NCBI RefSeq assembly: GCF_000247695.1
Contig: NW_004624747.1
Span: 5,562,523-5,626,522, forward strand
Source: Heterocephalus glaber
Lineage: Eukaryota > Chordata > Mammalia > Rodentia > Bathyergidae
Reading direction: 5' to 3'
DNA length: 64,000 nt
In this document: positions 1-11,950 of the stretch, one piece after another
How the letters are laid out: every line of letters begins with the position of its first letter
Numbering within the stretch: position 1 is the stretch's first letter
Made by a program: the position numbers and the translations under genes
The notes under the pieces: model-generated
Told to the model about the DNA's origin: nothing
The model's input: the letters and a program-made list of their open reading frames with translations, nothing else
Database searches by the model: none

Positions 1-660
1 AAACTCCAATAAGCCATGATTAACCTGGCTAGCCCTCCTGGAGATTCCCCAAAAGCAGCAGAAGTGCCAGTTTTAGCCCTGCTATTTTGCAGAGACACCT
101 GTCAATCAAGCAGCCACTTCTCCCAGTGTTGCTGAAACTGTTGCTATGACAGCTGTGGCTGCCTCATACCTACTCCAGGACATGTCTGCCCTGAACACAG
201 CAGACTTGAATTGAATCACACAGCAGAACTGAATTTGAGCCAATCAGTAGGCTTAAATCAGAAGGTTTGAATTTAGACCAATTTGGACAAATTGGAGCAA
301 ATTTGGACCAATCAGCAGGCTCAGATGTGGACCAATAACACCCCTGCTGCTGCTATATCAGCAGCATTCTTGTCATATGCATTGGATGTGAGGCGGGCGG
401 GTGCTCCCTCCTTTGAACTGAATTCCCCTGTGCTGCTCCCTGAAGAGTTCCAGAGATGAGCAGTGACAGGCAGCGTTGTCTGGCAATGTCGACCAGTGGC
501 AGTATCTGGGAGCAATAGTAACTGGAAGTGTTGACTGGTGGCAGCATGTGACAGTAACCGGTGGTGTCGACTAAGTACCAGCTGGTGGCAGCATCCGGCA
601 GTGGCAAAGATCAGCAGCATCATCAATCAGCAATTTAGGGCCCAGAGCTGTATGACTGAG
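1..660 (+). repeat. LTR-like promoter region, family not identified
   Basis: No coding exon is seen. Four CCAAT motifs lie within about 100 bases (240-244, 278-282, 308-312, 332-336), partly in repeated contexts such as GACCAATCAGCAGG. They are followed at 355-359 by a TATAT element. From about 470 to 600 there are loose repeats of a TGGTGGCAGCA-like word. Clustered CCAAT boxes upstream of a TATA-like box resemble the U3 region of an endogenous retroviral LTR, but the family and the terminal TG/CA ends are not established. An ordinary promoter or a degenerate minisatellite are alternatives. Confidence 0.3.
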
Positions 661-1425
661 GGTAGAGGGCTATAGGCACTTGGAGTCCCAGAGCTATGAC
701 ACAAAGGGCTGAGAAACACAAGAACTCGGGTCCTGGAGCCACTCACAGAGATGTGCTTTGCCAATTCATGATTTCTATCCAAATTAAGAAGAACTCTCAG
801 TTGACTTACAACAGCAGGAAGCAACAGGGGCCTAGGTGGGTCAAGTTTAGAAAGTAGAGGTATGGATGGAGAACCCTGATGAAGATGCTCTGCTCCCATC
901 TTGTCCCTACAACTTATTCCCCAAGACCTCTTAAGACCCCCCCACACCTTCCCAGCTCACTCATGCCTTCTAGGACAATGGAATTCACCCTGAGACACAG
1001 GCTGTACAGTGAGGAGAAGTTGAGCCATGGTCTCATTTTCCCTTCAGGGCTGGCATGCCCTTAGTGATCTAATGGCCTCCCAGTATGCCCTGCCTCTTAA
1101 AGGTACCACTGCCTCCCAATAGCACCAACCTAGGGAACAAAACTTTGGAAACATATGAGTCTTTGGGGGGCATTGCAGATTCAAACACTAGCACTTGGGG
1201 AAACCCCATCTGGATGTTTTCATGGGGCATGGTAACACACTACATGAAAGCAAAGGACTATGTCAGTCAGTTCAACAGTCAGAGAGGTAGGGATGGTGGG
1301 ACCCAGCTCCTATGTGATAGAATTCAAACTCAGCCTACCTGGCTCCACTCCTGCAGAGCCTCAGGGAAGAACAGAGCTGTGCACTCAATGTGCAGAGTGT
1401 GTCCCAGGCACATGGAACACCCTGG

Positions 1426-2608
1426 CCCCACCTACCTTCTCTGTGTGCAGCTTTGTGTGACTCAGGGCCTGGCACCCACTGGGGCCTCCCTGGAGCCTGG
1501 CCTCACTCTTCCCTGGAAGCCCACTCCCTGCTGAACTTGCAGAACCATCTGGGCTACTGTTGACTCTCACTGCCCACCTAGCTGATCCCACAGGTGGCAG
1601 ATCCAGGGGCACCAGGAGCTGAGTTCATGAGCATGGTCTTGTGAAGGGCTGAGCTGACCTCGGACCAACCTGACAAGCTGACCCATGGCCACCTCCTAAA
1701 TAGAGGCCTTCAGGGCCCCAGGCAGCACAGGAATTGACTGTCATAATAGGATGTATCCTGATTCCAGAAGCAGGGACATGGGAAAATGTAGCCTCTGAGT
1801 CAAGGAAGTGTGGTGCTAGCAGAGGGCGCTGCTCATAGGTGATTTTGGAGAGAGATTTACTACGGCCCAGTTCACAGATGGGACAACTGAGCCACAGAGA
1901 CCGAGTCAGGGGCCCAGAGTGGCACAGGGATCAGGCAGGGACAGAATTCACCAAGGAGTGGGGAAGGGGGCGCTCTGGCAGGTTGTGATGTGGGGGAGGA
2001 GTCTCGGGTGGAGCTGAGGAGGAACCAGATGGCTGGAAGCTGAGGGTCCTCATGCCAAACAGCCCAGCAGAGAGGCGGCCATGCCCCACTACGGGAAGCT
2101 GGGGGCCTGGAACAGCACCCTCTCCTCCCCAGTGGAGAGGAAGGCAGGAGGGCTGGAGGGGCAAGAGGACAGCCAGCCAGAAGAAGTAGCTGCCAAGGAG
2201 GCCACAGAGGAGCCATGGGTGAATCGTCCAGGTGTGGGGCCCAGCCAGAGAGTCCTCTGTCCCTGGTTCCCCTCCCAAGGGCAGACCTAGTCTCCTGGGC
2301 CTTCGTGGAGTGTGTCCTTGAGTCCAGCTGCTGGAACCCATGTGTCCCGGGCCTGGGCTGAGAGCCTGGGGCTCTGCCACTGGTGAGGCAGGGGTGGTGC
2401 TGGGCCAGGCCAACCCTGAGGCCTGCTGGCTCCCTCTGCAGGGCCTTCAGGTCTCAGCCTGAGGACTAGGGTATCTAGGACTTCCTAGGCCAGGCCAGCT
2501 CTGCCACACACCAGCTGTGTGGCCTTGGGCCGGGGACTCCCTGTGCATTGTGCAAGTCATTGTGCAAGAGCACTGGGCTGGGGCCTCTCAGTGCAGGCAG
2601 TATTCTTC
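1426..2608. other. Near-identical tract shared with 41188-42370
   Basis: Over about 1.18 kb the two duplication copies match base for base at a constant offset of 39762. The single difference I found is T at 1779 against C at 41541. Divergence resumes sharply on both sides: before 1425 the copies differ by substitutions and indels, and after 2608 the first mismatches are TCTCCTG versus TCTTCTG, then GGAGGCAGGGC versus GGAGGGAAGAC. Nothing coding is recognised. The open frames inside (such as 1931-2413 on the minus strand) resemble no known protein and look fortuitous. The tract is best explained by recent gene conversion, or by a misassembly that pasted one copy into both places. Confidence 0.88.
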
Positions 2609-2659
2609 TCCTGCCCACTCGGAGGCAGGGCACCAAGTTCTGTGTGCACGATGACAGCC

Positions 2660-2735
2660 TTGGACACATGCACATACAGACACTCACACATATGCATCCC
2701 CGCACACACGTGCACACACACACACCACCACCAGC
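2660..2735. repeat. CA-rich simple repeat
   Basis: Imperfect CACA/ACAC-rich stretch present in copy 1 but not at the matching place in copy 2, where about 1.5 kb of other sequence follows the near-identical tract. Confidence 0.7.
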
Positions 2736-3904
2736 AAGTACAGTGTAATGTTGAGGGGAAGAAAAGTGCCAATGCCTTCACCGCCTTGCTTTGCAGTGCT
2801 AACCCACCTGCATGGTGTTCACATCATGGCTCAGAAAGTTCAGATGCAGAAAGTGAGGCTCAGAGAGGGGAAAGCCATGCTCAGAGTGGCAGCTGTGAGC
2901 CAAGGAGCTAGATTCAAGCCATTCACCCTGACTCTGGGGCCGGGGGGTTTTCTACTGCATTCTACCTACTCTGGCCTTCCCCCCAACCCATGGCTGTAGC
3001 ACTAGCTGTCCCCTTGACCTCCTTGGTGCTCCCACATAGGTAAGGGCCTTACCCTGCTCTTACTACTCCCATAGCTCTAGTACTTGGCACAGGACTGACA
3101 AAAAGCATGAAAGAATTGAATGGTGGTCTCAGACAAACATCCCTACTCTGAGGACAAGACACAGGCCAAGCCTTCTCAGAGGCTCCTAGTTATGCTTTTC
3201 AAGGTAGGTTTGACACTAACATTTGGCTAAGGCTACCAGCTGGGCAGCAGCAAATATTTACATTTGCAAAGCAAATTCCTACAGGAGACCTGGGCTGGGG
3301 CTGGAGCAGCTGCATCCCTGTGGCCTGTGGTCACTGAATTGTGCAGACCTGGGGGCTGGGGGGTCAGATGTCAAGGGACTTTTGCCTTGGATTCTCTCAT
3401 GGGAGTGAAATGGGGATGGAGCCCAGGGTCTCCAAATCTTCTCACAGCACCATTCCCAGTTCAGAGCACTCTTAGAATCTGGGCCCACTTCTCTGCACAG
3501 ACAGGCAGGCAGCCTCTGCTCTCTGGGCCAAGGGCCTCATCTGTTCCATCAGGTGGCATTAGGATCCCATGAGAAGGGACACAGACTTGGCCCTGGGCTG
3601 AAGGAAAGGAAGCTAATTTAGGAAGACACAGGACCAGAGACTAGAGTGAGGACTGGCCTTGTAGAGCAATGAAAGCATCAAGGTGGGTGCCCTGGTCTGT
3701 CCAGGAGGGCTTTCTGGGGGAGGTGACACGGGAGCTGCAGCTATAGGCACTGGCGGAGGACATGCTGTGCTTGTGTGTAGAGCAGTTGGGCACCTCCAAG
3801 ATGGAGGTCAGTGCCCTAGAGTGGAGCTGGGGTCTGTGTCCTGGGACCAGTCTCAGGGCCCTCCTGTGGAGGCTGCTGCTGCCTTCTCCTGTATTCCCCA
3901 CCAC

Positions 3905-4705
<801 letters not shown>

Positions 4706-4837
4706 CTAAAGTATTTCTATCCATTTTTCTGAATTTTGCTAAGGGTTTGAGTACTTTTTGTGAATCCTGAATCCAGAATCAATATTTTTCTGGTCTTTTT
4801 GATAGTTTTGGTATTTTCTTAAACTTTCTTTTTCTTT

Positions 4838-4916
4838 ACTTGGCAGTGTTGGGGATTGAATCCAGGGCCTTTGCAGGCTAGGCAAACCCTGTACCACTGC
4901 ACAACACTCTCAGCCC
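4838..4916 (-). repeat. Old ID-related SINE, shared by both copies
   Basis: Antisense tRNA-derived SINE remnant (GGGGATTGAATCCAGGGCC ... TAGGCAAACCCTGTACCACTG). The same element lies at 46150-46228 in copy 2, so it predates the duplication. Confidence 0.75.
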
Positions 4917-6394
4917 TAAACTCTCTTTTCATCATTGAAATGTAAAATTGCTTTGAGCCCCTTCTGTCTGTACGGCTGGCCTGGCTGTGTTTCTGCTCAT
5001 CTTTCTAGTTCTCTCTGGCTCCTGGTGAAATATCCAAAACCAAATTGGTTGAAAAAGAATTTCCAGGCACAAGTCCACCGATTAACAACTCAAGAGACAC
5101 CCTCAGGTGAGACTGGAACATTTATGCTCCTTTTCGAGGCATTTATGTCTGCCGTCCACATTATTTTGCCTTTTATTTCTTTTGCTTGCTTGAAATTTAT
5201 TTTCAGCATATTTCAGGCATTCATCAAAAAAAGTTTTATGGAGGGGCCTTGAGATCCTACTAGGTGCTTGGTACTTTTCATGGCAAAACATAAGACAAAG
5301 ACTGTCCTGGAGGGGCTAGTGTCCCAGTCAAGAGGCAGATGGGTGACAGTCAACTGAGGAACTGGTCCAGTCGGTAACATGTCACAGGAAGGAAAGTGGT
5401 AAGTAAGGAAAGGAAAATGGTAAGATAGCAGAAAGGTTAAGGTTAAGAAGAACCCAAAAACTTGTCAGAGAAAAACAATATCTGGAGTAATTACTTTAGG
5501 TCTGTCCTACAAAGAGGAATAAAATGAAGTTTTGTGTCTACACCTGGGAGCAAAAAGGATGCAGAGAGCTGATGAAGCCATTTCTGTCAGGGACAGCAGT
5601 CCTGCTGGACACTGGGCCTGCCTGCCAGGTGCCCCCCTTCCTGCAAAAGGAGGTCAGGCTCTGGAGTCCAAGTCACCTGAGTTCAGATCCCAGGCTGGAG
5701 AACTTCATGGAGGGGTGAGTCACCTCATTTCTTTGCCATGGTCTCCTCTTAAGGGAAAGGCAGGGAAGAGTCTCATTCACTCAGCATTTTTCTGCACATG
5801 GGGGACAGAGGATAGGTAGTACTGGGATTCTTTGTGCCTCAGAGTCCCCATCTGTTAAGACTTTATGGCCCTAGTGCTGCAAAAATAAATTAATGAATAA
5901 ATAAATAAATAACAAGACTGAGTCCTTAGAATGTGTAGGAAATGGCAGACGGAATAAGTATTAAAGACGACTTAACTATTATTACCTACCTTGTAGGACC
6001 AAGCTGGGCTATGTAAGCCCCTAGAAAGGGGCATGGCTCACAGTGGCGTCTCCTTTTCCCTGTCCCCAGTCCTGGGCTAGGAACCCACCTTCCTCCATCG
6101 TGGGGGGGATTTGCTATCTGTGCCTGGGCAAGTCAGAGGCCTCTGAGGGTTGCAGCTGAGCCTGAGCAAAGACCTGTCCATGATAGAACCAGGAGCAGGG
6201 CCTGGCAGCCTCCCCATTGGGGACTGGCCAGAGGGACCTGTCTGCTTTGAATTCCCAGCTCCTTGTGCTCCCTGCCTCAATTTGTCAAATGTACATAGAC
6301 ACAGATACATTTTGCACATTGTTTGCTACCTGGTCTCTCTTCTACCTCATTTCCTGCAAATGTAGCAAAAATTTCACTAGTTTACACTATGCCC

Positions 6395-6495
6395 TGGTTC
6401 AATATTCAACAACAGGAAGAGAGAAAGAGGGGGCTGTGAGGAGAAAAAGAGGGGGGTAGGGAGAGAGAGAGAGACAAGAGAGAGAGAAGAGAGAG
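6395..6495. repeat. SINE remnant plus GA-rich microsatellite (copy 1)
   Basis: A decayed ID-like end (CCCTGGTTCAATATTCAAC) runs into a GAGA-rich tract. The orthologous microsatellite in copy 2 is at 50725-50790, also preceded by a partial ID sequence, so the SINE-linked microsatellite was ancestral and expanded differently in each copy. Confidence 0.7.
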
Positions 6496-7000
6496 AATGA
6501 ATTAGCAAAACTCCTCCATATCCGCAGAACTTTAACAGATGAAGAGAGGCATTGTATTTATGGAGAGGAACGCAGCAAAAACTGTGTGAACAGGAAACAC
6601 CATCACAGAAGTGAGCTTGGCTGGCAGTGATGGTGTGTAATGACTTTTCTACAATGCATGCTATGAACTACACATTTTTCAAAAGACATTCACTTCTGAT
6701 GAAGATCTGGGCCCTGGGCCCAGGGGCCTGGAGGGGTCTGGAGTCCATAGCCAAAATCTATGTCTGTGAGGGCCATGAACACAGAATCCTGTCTTCCTTA
6801 GGGCCCCTAGTCCACCATTATCCACCATAGGACCCTGGTCACGCAGGTGGGCACTGATGTTTCACCTCTGCCTCGGCTTCCTCTCACTGGTCTAGGAGCT
6901 CCCAATGGGCAAAAACTGGGCTGCCTCGTCCTGCCCCCTTGAGGCCACTCTGATTATCCCTGCTTCCTGTACATTCCTGACCCCTGGAATTTCATTGTAG

Positions 7001-7144
7001 GTGCACAGGACTTGCTACGGAGTACTGGCCAGGTCAGAGCTCCAGGTCCCTTGGAGAGAGGGGACCTCCAGGCCTACCAGGGTCTGTGGCCCCCCTGACC
7101 TCAATCCTCTGTTGGGACACCCCATACCTGCATCTCCTAGCATG
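7001..7144 (+). pseudogene. EMID1: EMID1 pseudo-exon 9
   Basis: Follows a preserved TTGTAG acceptor and matches the 147-base exon at 52421, here 144 bases. The core word GGAGAGAGGGGACCTCCAGG is kept. Read in the parental phase it hits TGA after about 32 codons, and the donor has decayed from GTGAGT to GTGACC. Confidence 0.9.
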
Positions 7145-7664
7145 GTGACCCTGTAGGATCTTTGCATGTTGAGGTGGGGGTGGGGGACACTGGAGTAACC
7201 ATCACCACCTTGCCTGCTGCCATCTACTAGGCACCTTCTGTGTGCTAAGTGTGTCCGTTGCAGGCCATATGTCACCCAGTTGTTCAATAGCACTGCTGTT
7301 CTCCTCTGTTCCCAGGTGAGGAGCCCTGAGGTACCAGAGAAAGGAGGCTTCAATCACACAAATGAGGTGTGGGGGAGTAGATTCAGATACACATGCTTAG
7401 TACCACCAGGCATCAGGCCTTCCTCAAGTTTAGAGCTGGCTAAAATTCAGCCCTCAGAGTGCCAGGAAGCTCAAGACCTTACTGCAGGATGTGAGCTCTA
7501 AGCAATGAAGGCCACAGCCCTGACCCTGGGCTAGCAGAGGCCTCAGGTCCTCACCAGGCTGGGCTCTGACGTGCATCTTTGGGGTTCTCCCTGTGCTACT
7601 ACAGATTAGAGCAGAGTGCCGGGTTCGACCCTGTCTGCATTGGGTCTTTGGTGCACGACTGTGT

Positions 7665-8090
7665 TATCAGGTGTTGAGGTGCTGGAGTCTTCTTCTACAG
7701 GTAATTTCTAGGTTCTTTCTGTCCTGAACAAAGAATTTGTCAAGACAAGTGCAAAAGGTAGTGAAGTTTTATGTTTATTAAAGGTAGAAAAAGAAACATG
7801 CTCTGCAGAGTGACTTTGAGCCAAGTAAAAATAGGAAAAAAGTAGACTCTACAGCATGAGAGCACAGTAGCAGAGAGCTCAATGATGACTGTCCTTTTTG
7901 ATCTCCCACTCCTTGGGCTGAGGTCAGGCCTATGCAAAACTGCTCCAGTTCTCACATGGAGAAGTCCATGTGCAGGGCTTTTGGAACTGTTCTGCACGTG
8001 TGTCCTGGAATTTTGCAATTAATAGGTCAGGCCTACTTCCCCAGCCAGTCTACCGAGCCCTAATCTCCTGCCTCAACTGGACATCATCCA
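7665..8090 (-). repeat. Candidate solitary LTR inserted in copy 1
   Basis: About 425 bases are absent from the matching intron of copy 2, which passes directly from the sequence near 53090 to 53120. Read on the minus strand it carries an AATAAA-type signal (around 7775-7780) followed by about 100 bases resembling an R-U5 region, with a line of sequence ending near GATAACA. That layout and size fit a solo endogenous-retrovirus LTR in antisense. No gag, pol or env is present. Family and exact ends are not determined. Confidence 0.45.
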
Positions 8091-8130
8091 TTCTTTCATT
8101 CATTCATTCTCCCATTCCACCATTCATTCC
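8085..8130. repeat. CATT-rich microsatellite
   Basis: Repeats of CATT/CATTC. A shorter version remains in copy 2 near 53111-53145. Confidence 0.7.
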
Positions 8131-8543
8131 ATCTCACTAGTCATCCTTCTCCAAGCCTTGGATTCCTCATTTCTACAATGTAGATAATGACAGTGCCAGC
8201 CTCCCAGAGCTCCGTGATAGAACCCTGGAATGCTGTAGATGTTCAATAAGTGGTAGCTTTTACTATTCCATTTGGCAGGTAGCATTATAGGGTCAGTAAA
8301 GTGTAGAGAGACTTTCTGGATGTCACCATCTAGACTGTGGTGGGATTAGAACCCAGGTCTCCCTGCCTTCTAATACTATGTGGCCAACACTGTCCCTACT
8401 CTCCCTCCTGGGAGCAGGTGCCTGGGGGCCCCATCCATGCTGGCGGTGGCCCATAGGGCAGTCGGGGCTGACTTTGCAGAGGTGGCTGGTGAACACTGCC
8501 ATACTCTACCCAATTCTGTTCACTCACTAATTTTCTCTTGCAG

Positions 8544-8623
8544 GGGACTCATTACTGTCCAACACCTTCACTGAGACCAGCAGCCTCGGGTCCCTACGGC
8601 CCCTGGCCTTCCAGGACCCATGG
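8544..8623 (+). pseudogene. EMID1: EMID1 pseudo-exon 10
   Basis: Follows a kept CTTGCAG acceptor and starts GGGACTCATTACTGTCCAAC, matching the exon at 53557-53655. A 19-base loss in the middle removes part of the Gly-X-Y segment and shifts the frame. The donor GTAAGT is intact. Confidence 0.92.
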
Positions 8624-8756
8624 GTAAGTTCAGCCCTGGCCTGGTGTAAAGGATGGAATTGCTAGGTTGCAGGAGAACCAGTCCTGTGGCTATCAGGAGG
8701 CAGCTGATGGGCAGTGTACTCTTTTCTAGTTCTGAGGATATCTTGTCTTATTGCAG

Positions 8757-8800
8757 ATCTCCCTGGACCTCCTGGTGTCCCCAAGAGTCCTGGACACATG
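8757..8800 (+). pseudogene. EMID1: EMID1 pseudo-exon 11
   Basis: Matches 53785-53837 but is 9 bases shorter. Acceptor TTGCAG and donor GTGAGT persist. The glycine codon straddling the acceptor is altered. Confidence 0.88.
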
Positions 8801-8837
8801 GTGAGTCATTCTTCAAGTACTCCCATACATTTTCTTT

Positions 8838-8995
8838 GTTTTGTTTTGTTTGTTGGTTTGAGACAGGGTCTCATTGTATAGTTCAGGATGGTTTTGAACT
8901 CACTGTAGCCCAGACCAGCCTCAAACTCATGGTGATCCTCCTGTCTCAGCCTCCCAAGTGCTGGGATTATAGGGGTGCACCACCACACCTGGTTC
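8838..8995 (-). repeat. B1-type SINE private to copy 1
   Basis: Antisense 7SL-derived SINE (GAGACAGGGTCTCATTGTATAG ... CCTCCCAAGTGCTGGGATTA). It is flanked by TCCCATACATTTT and TCCCATTCATTTT, a likely target-site duplication, and the matching place in copy 2 (about 53870) is empty. Confidence 0.85.
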
Positions 8996-9393
8996 CCATT
9001 CATTTTATATTCATTCATCCATCAGTCCATCCATCCTTTCATCCATTCATTCAACCAGTGCTTATTGAACATTTGTTAAGTAAACTACACTCTATGAATC
9101 TTCTCATTCAAGTCATTAACAAGAAGTAAATATCATTATCACCTAAGGCCAAGAAAAGTTTAGAATCTTGTCCTAGGGCTATGGCACCTGGCAACATCTG
9201 CGGGTTGGGTGGGGACTGTCTGACCCAGTGCCCAGTTCTCTGAGCTGTATGAACTGCCCACTGTGTGCTGGGCATTGGGTATATGGTGAGGGCCAGGCTG
9301 AGCTGGGGCTTTCTCCCTGACTCCTCTGCCCCCAACCCTCTGCCTAGTCCATCCTACCCCAGTATTAGGCTGAGGCTCTATCTTGTTGGTCAG

Positions 9394-9454
9394 GGACCCC
9401 CAGGCCCTACTGAACCCAAAGGAATCCCGGACCACTCATTAGAGAAGACTTAGA
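9394..9454 (+). pseudogene. EMID1: EMID1 pseudo-exon 12
   Basis: Matches 54243-54305. Begins with the collagen residues GPPGPT, then loses glycines (GPT-E, IP-D) and ends in an in-frame TAG just before a GTAAGT donor. Confidence 0.9.
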
Positions 9455-9558
9455 GTAAGTACCCAGATGGCCTCTGGTGAGGGATTCCGTGCATTCTTAG
9501 GGGCCCTAAGAGAGGGTCCCTGACAACTAACTTCATTCCCTTCTTCCCTCCTTCACAG

Positions 9559-9603
9559 GGAGTTTGGGGGGAGCCTGGCTCCCAAAGCTTCACAGAGCAG
9601 CCA
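9559..9603 (+). pseudogene. EMID1: EMID1 pseudo-exon 13
   Basis: Matches the 45-base exon at 54409-54453 with acceptor TTCACAG and donor GTAAGT. Several substitutions break the Gly-X-Y pattern. Confidence 0.85.
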
Positions 9604-10136
9604 GTAAGTGATGATATCTACCCTGTAACCCACAGGCCCAGACCCCTGTTCTGGTCCCATCCACTGTACCTGGAGCCTCTGACCCTCTGGTCTAATTCAT
9701 TCTCTCCGTTGTTCCTTATTTCTGGGACCCATCATTTTCTTAGTGTTAGGCTGCCTCTACTCTCCTCACTCTGGTGCCCATAACTAAATCTATTGCTTTT
9801 TTCTTTTTCTCTCTGTCTCCTGGACTCTATATATTCTCTTTTTCTATCCAACTCTGATGTATATTTTTTCCATTCCTCCCTTTACTGTGACCAATTTTTA
9901 CTTTATGTATTTTGAATCTTTGTTCTTAGTCACATACATGTGTAGGTTTCAATGTTTCCTTGGCCTTTTTATCTTTACGCAATATCTTTATTCCTGGTAA
10001 TACCCCTTGTGTGGAATTCTACTTTGTTTGCTATTACAGTAGCCACACCAGTGTTCTCATGCTTGGTGTTTGTATACTTTTTAAATAATTTTTTCCTTTC
10101 AATTTTTTTGTGCCTTTGTATTTAAAATATATCTCA

Positions 10137-10225
10137 GGGCTGGGGATGTACCTCAGTAGTAATGCTTGTCCAGCATGCACAAGACCCTGTATTCCATCCC
10201 CAGCACCACTACAAAATAAATATAT
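10137..10225 (+). repeat. ID-type SINE
   Basis: GGGCTGGGGATGTACCTCAG followed by a B-box-like segment and CCCCAGCACCAC with an A-rich tail. Not present at the matching place in copy 2. Confidence 0.8.
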
Positions 10226-10436
10226 AAAGATAAATAAAATGCATCTCTTGTAAACAACATATAACTTCAATCTTTTTTTCAAACAGTCTCATCATTTAGT
10301 TCAGTTACATTTAAAGATATACATAATATTAATATGGTTCTGTTTAAGTCAATCATCTTGCTATTTGTGTTCTATTTATCTTTTTTTTTCTTTGCTTATT
10401 TCCCTTCTTTTATTGGCTTTTTCGGATTGAGAAAAA

Positions 10437-10582
10437 TTTTTTTTGAGACAGGGTCTTGCTATGTAGCTTAGACTGGCTTTGAGCTAACTATATAGCCCAG
10501 GCTGGCTTTGAACTTGCGGTGATCCTCCTGCCTCAGCTTCCTGAGTGCTGGGATTACAGTCATGCACCACCACACCTGGCTC
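10437..10582 (-). repeat. B1-type SINE
   Basis: Antisense poly-T, GAGACAGGGTCTTGCTATG, an internal partial duplication (tatagcccaggctggctttgaac) and CTGAGTGCTGGGATTACAG. Private to copy 1. Confidence 0.85.
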
Positions 10583-10671
10583 TGGATTGAGCAATGTTTA
10601 AGGTTCCATTTTACCTCCTTAACTTTTTAGCAATGCCAATTTGTGTTTTTTCATGGTTGTTCTAAGAATAT

Positions 10672-10760
10672 GGGGCCGGGGATTTAGCTCAGTGGTTCTA
10701 CCGCCTGCCTCGCAAGTGGAATGACCCAAGTTTGATCCCTGGTAGCAAAAAAATAAAAAA
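10672..10760 (+). repeat. ID SINE, younger subfamily
   Basis: GGGGCCGGGGATTTAGCTCAGTGG at the start, a tRNA-like B-box (AGTTTGATCC) and an A-rich tail. Private to copy 1. Confidence 0.9.
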
Positions 10761-10934
10761 GAATAACAATATGTGTCCTTGCCTCATCACAATTTACTTG
10801 AATTACTGTTATAACAACTCATGTATAAATATATATATTGAAAATGTATAATTCCATTTTCACACCCTTCTTTTCCTATACTATTCTATCCTATATTGTA
10901 CTGCTACATTTGTTATAAACCCTACAATACATCA

Positions 10935-11002
10935 TGGGGAGGCATTTGCTGGGGATTGAACCCAGGTCCTTATGCGTGCTAGGCAAGTGCTCCCCACATT
11001 AT
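10935..11002 (-). repeat. Old ID-related SINE shared with copy 2
   Basis: GGGGATTGAACCCAGGTCC ... TGCTAGGCAAGTGCTC in antisense. The paralogous element lies at about 55768-55840. Confidence 0.75.
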
Positions 11003-11268
11003 TACTGCTTTAACCAGTCACTTGACTTTTAAGGAAGTTAAGAATACAAATCAAAGTACAGTTGGCCCCCCATTTACACAGGATCTGCATCCAGATTCTA
11101 CCAACTGGGGATCAAAAATTTGGAGGACAAATGCATCTTTATTGAACATGTACAGACATATTTTTCTTGTCATTATTTCCTAAAAATTGCAGTATAACTA
11201 CTATTTGCATAGTATTTACATTGTATGAAGTATTTTAATCTGGAAATGATTTACATAATCTCTAAATT

Positions 11269-11364
11269 GGGCCAGGGATTTAGCTCAGTGGTTACAGCAC
11301 CTGCCTTGCAAGCGCAAGGTCCTGAGTTCGATCCCTGGTACCAAATAAATAAATAAATAAATAA
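11269..11364 (+). repeat. ID SINE, younger subfamily
   Basis: GGCCAGGGATTTAGCTCAGTGG start, GAGTTCGATCCCTGGTACC end and an AAAT-repeat tail. Absent from copy 2. Confidence 0.9.
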
Positions 11365-11807
11365 TCTCTAAGTAGAGGACAACGTATGTAGCTTATATGC
11401 AAATGCTACATTATGAGTAGAATTTGGTATCCATGGAAGAGCCAGTCCCCACCCTGTGGGTACCCAGGGACTGCTGTCATCTTTACCATTTCTAATACAC
11501 TATGCCTTCTTGTAGACACAGATTCCTACCTGATATCTTTTCCATTTATCCTAAAGAGCTTGCTTTAGTTTTTCTTGTAGTGTGAGTCTCCTGAGAATTA
11601 TTTATATACAACTATTTATTTTACCCTTTTTTAAAAAGATACTTTTGAAAAGTATTTTTACTGGAAATTATGTGTACACATAATTTTCTCCATTTAAACA
11701 CTTTATAGATATTGTTCCATAGTCTTCTGGATTATTTGATTCTCATGAGAAATTGACTGTCATTGTTCCCTGTATACAATGTCTTTTTCCACCCCGTGGC
11801 TTTTAAG

Positions 11808-11950
11808 ATTTTTTTTTCAGTACTGAAGATTGAACCCAGAGCACTTGCTACTTCCTCAGCCCTTTAAAAAAAAAATTTAGATCTTGAGTCACAGTCTCAT
11901 TAAATCATTAAGTTGCCCAGGCTGGACTTAAATTTGTGATCCTCCTGCTT
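11808..11950 (-). repeat. B1-ID dimeric SINE, antisense
   Basis: On the + strand an antisense ID part (TACTGAAGATTGAACCCAGAG...) is followed by an antisense B1-like part (GAGTCACAGTCTCATTAAATC ... GTGATCCTCCTGC). Read on the minus strand the order is B1 then ID, as in the B1-dID dimers described from several rodent families. Confidence 0.65.

Larger units (their letters stand above)
7001..9603 (+). pseudogene. EMID1: EMID1 duplicated pseudogene, exons 9-13
   Basis: Five degraded exons align in order with EMID1 exons 9-13 at 52421-54453, with introns kept, so this is a duplicated and not a processed pseudogene. Splice acceptors and several donors survive, but the frames are broken. Exon 9 reaches an in-frame TGA in the expected phase. 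Exon 10 is 80 bases instead of 99, exon 11 is 44 instead of 53, and exon 12 ends in an in-frame TAG. The Gly-X-Y collagen register is lost. Exons 2-8 are absent through three deletions, and no copy of exon 1 is seen in the 7 kb upstream. It cannot make an EMID1-like protein. Transcription of the region is possible but unsupported. Confidence 0.93.

Noticed and set aside
1931..2413. 160-codon minus-strand frame, duplicated exactly at 41693-42175
   Set aside because: Identity follows from the near-identical DNA tract and holds in all frames. No protein family or splice context is recognised.
10672..10760. tRNA-like A and B boxes (also at many other sites)
   Set aside because: They belong to ID SINEs with A-rich tails and target duplications. 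None folds into a clear full tRNA gene by inspection.
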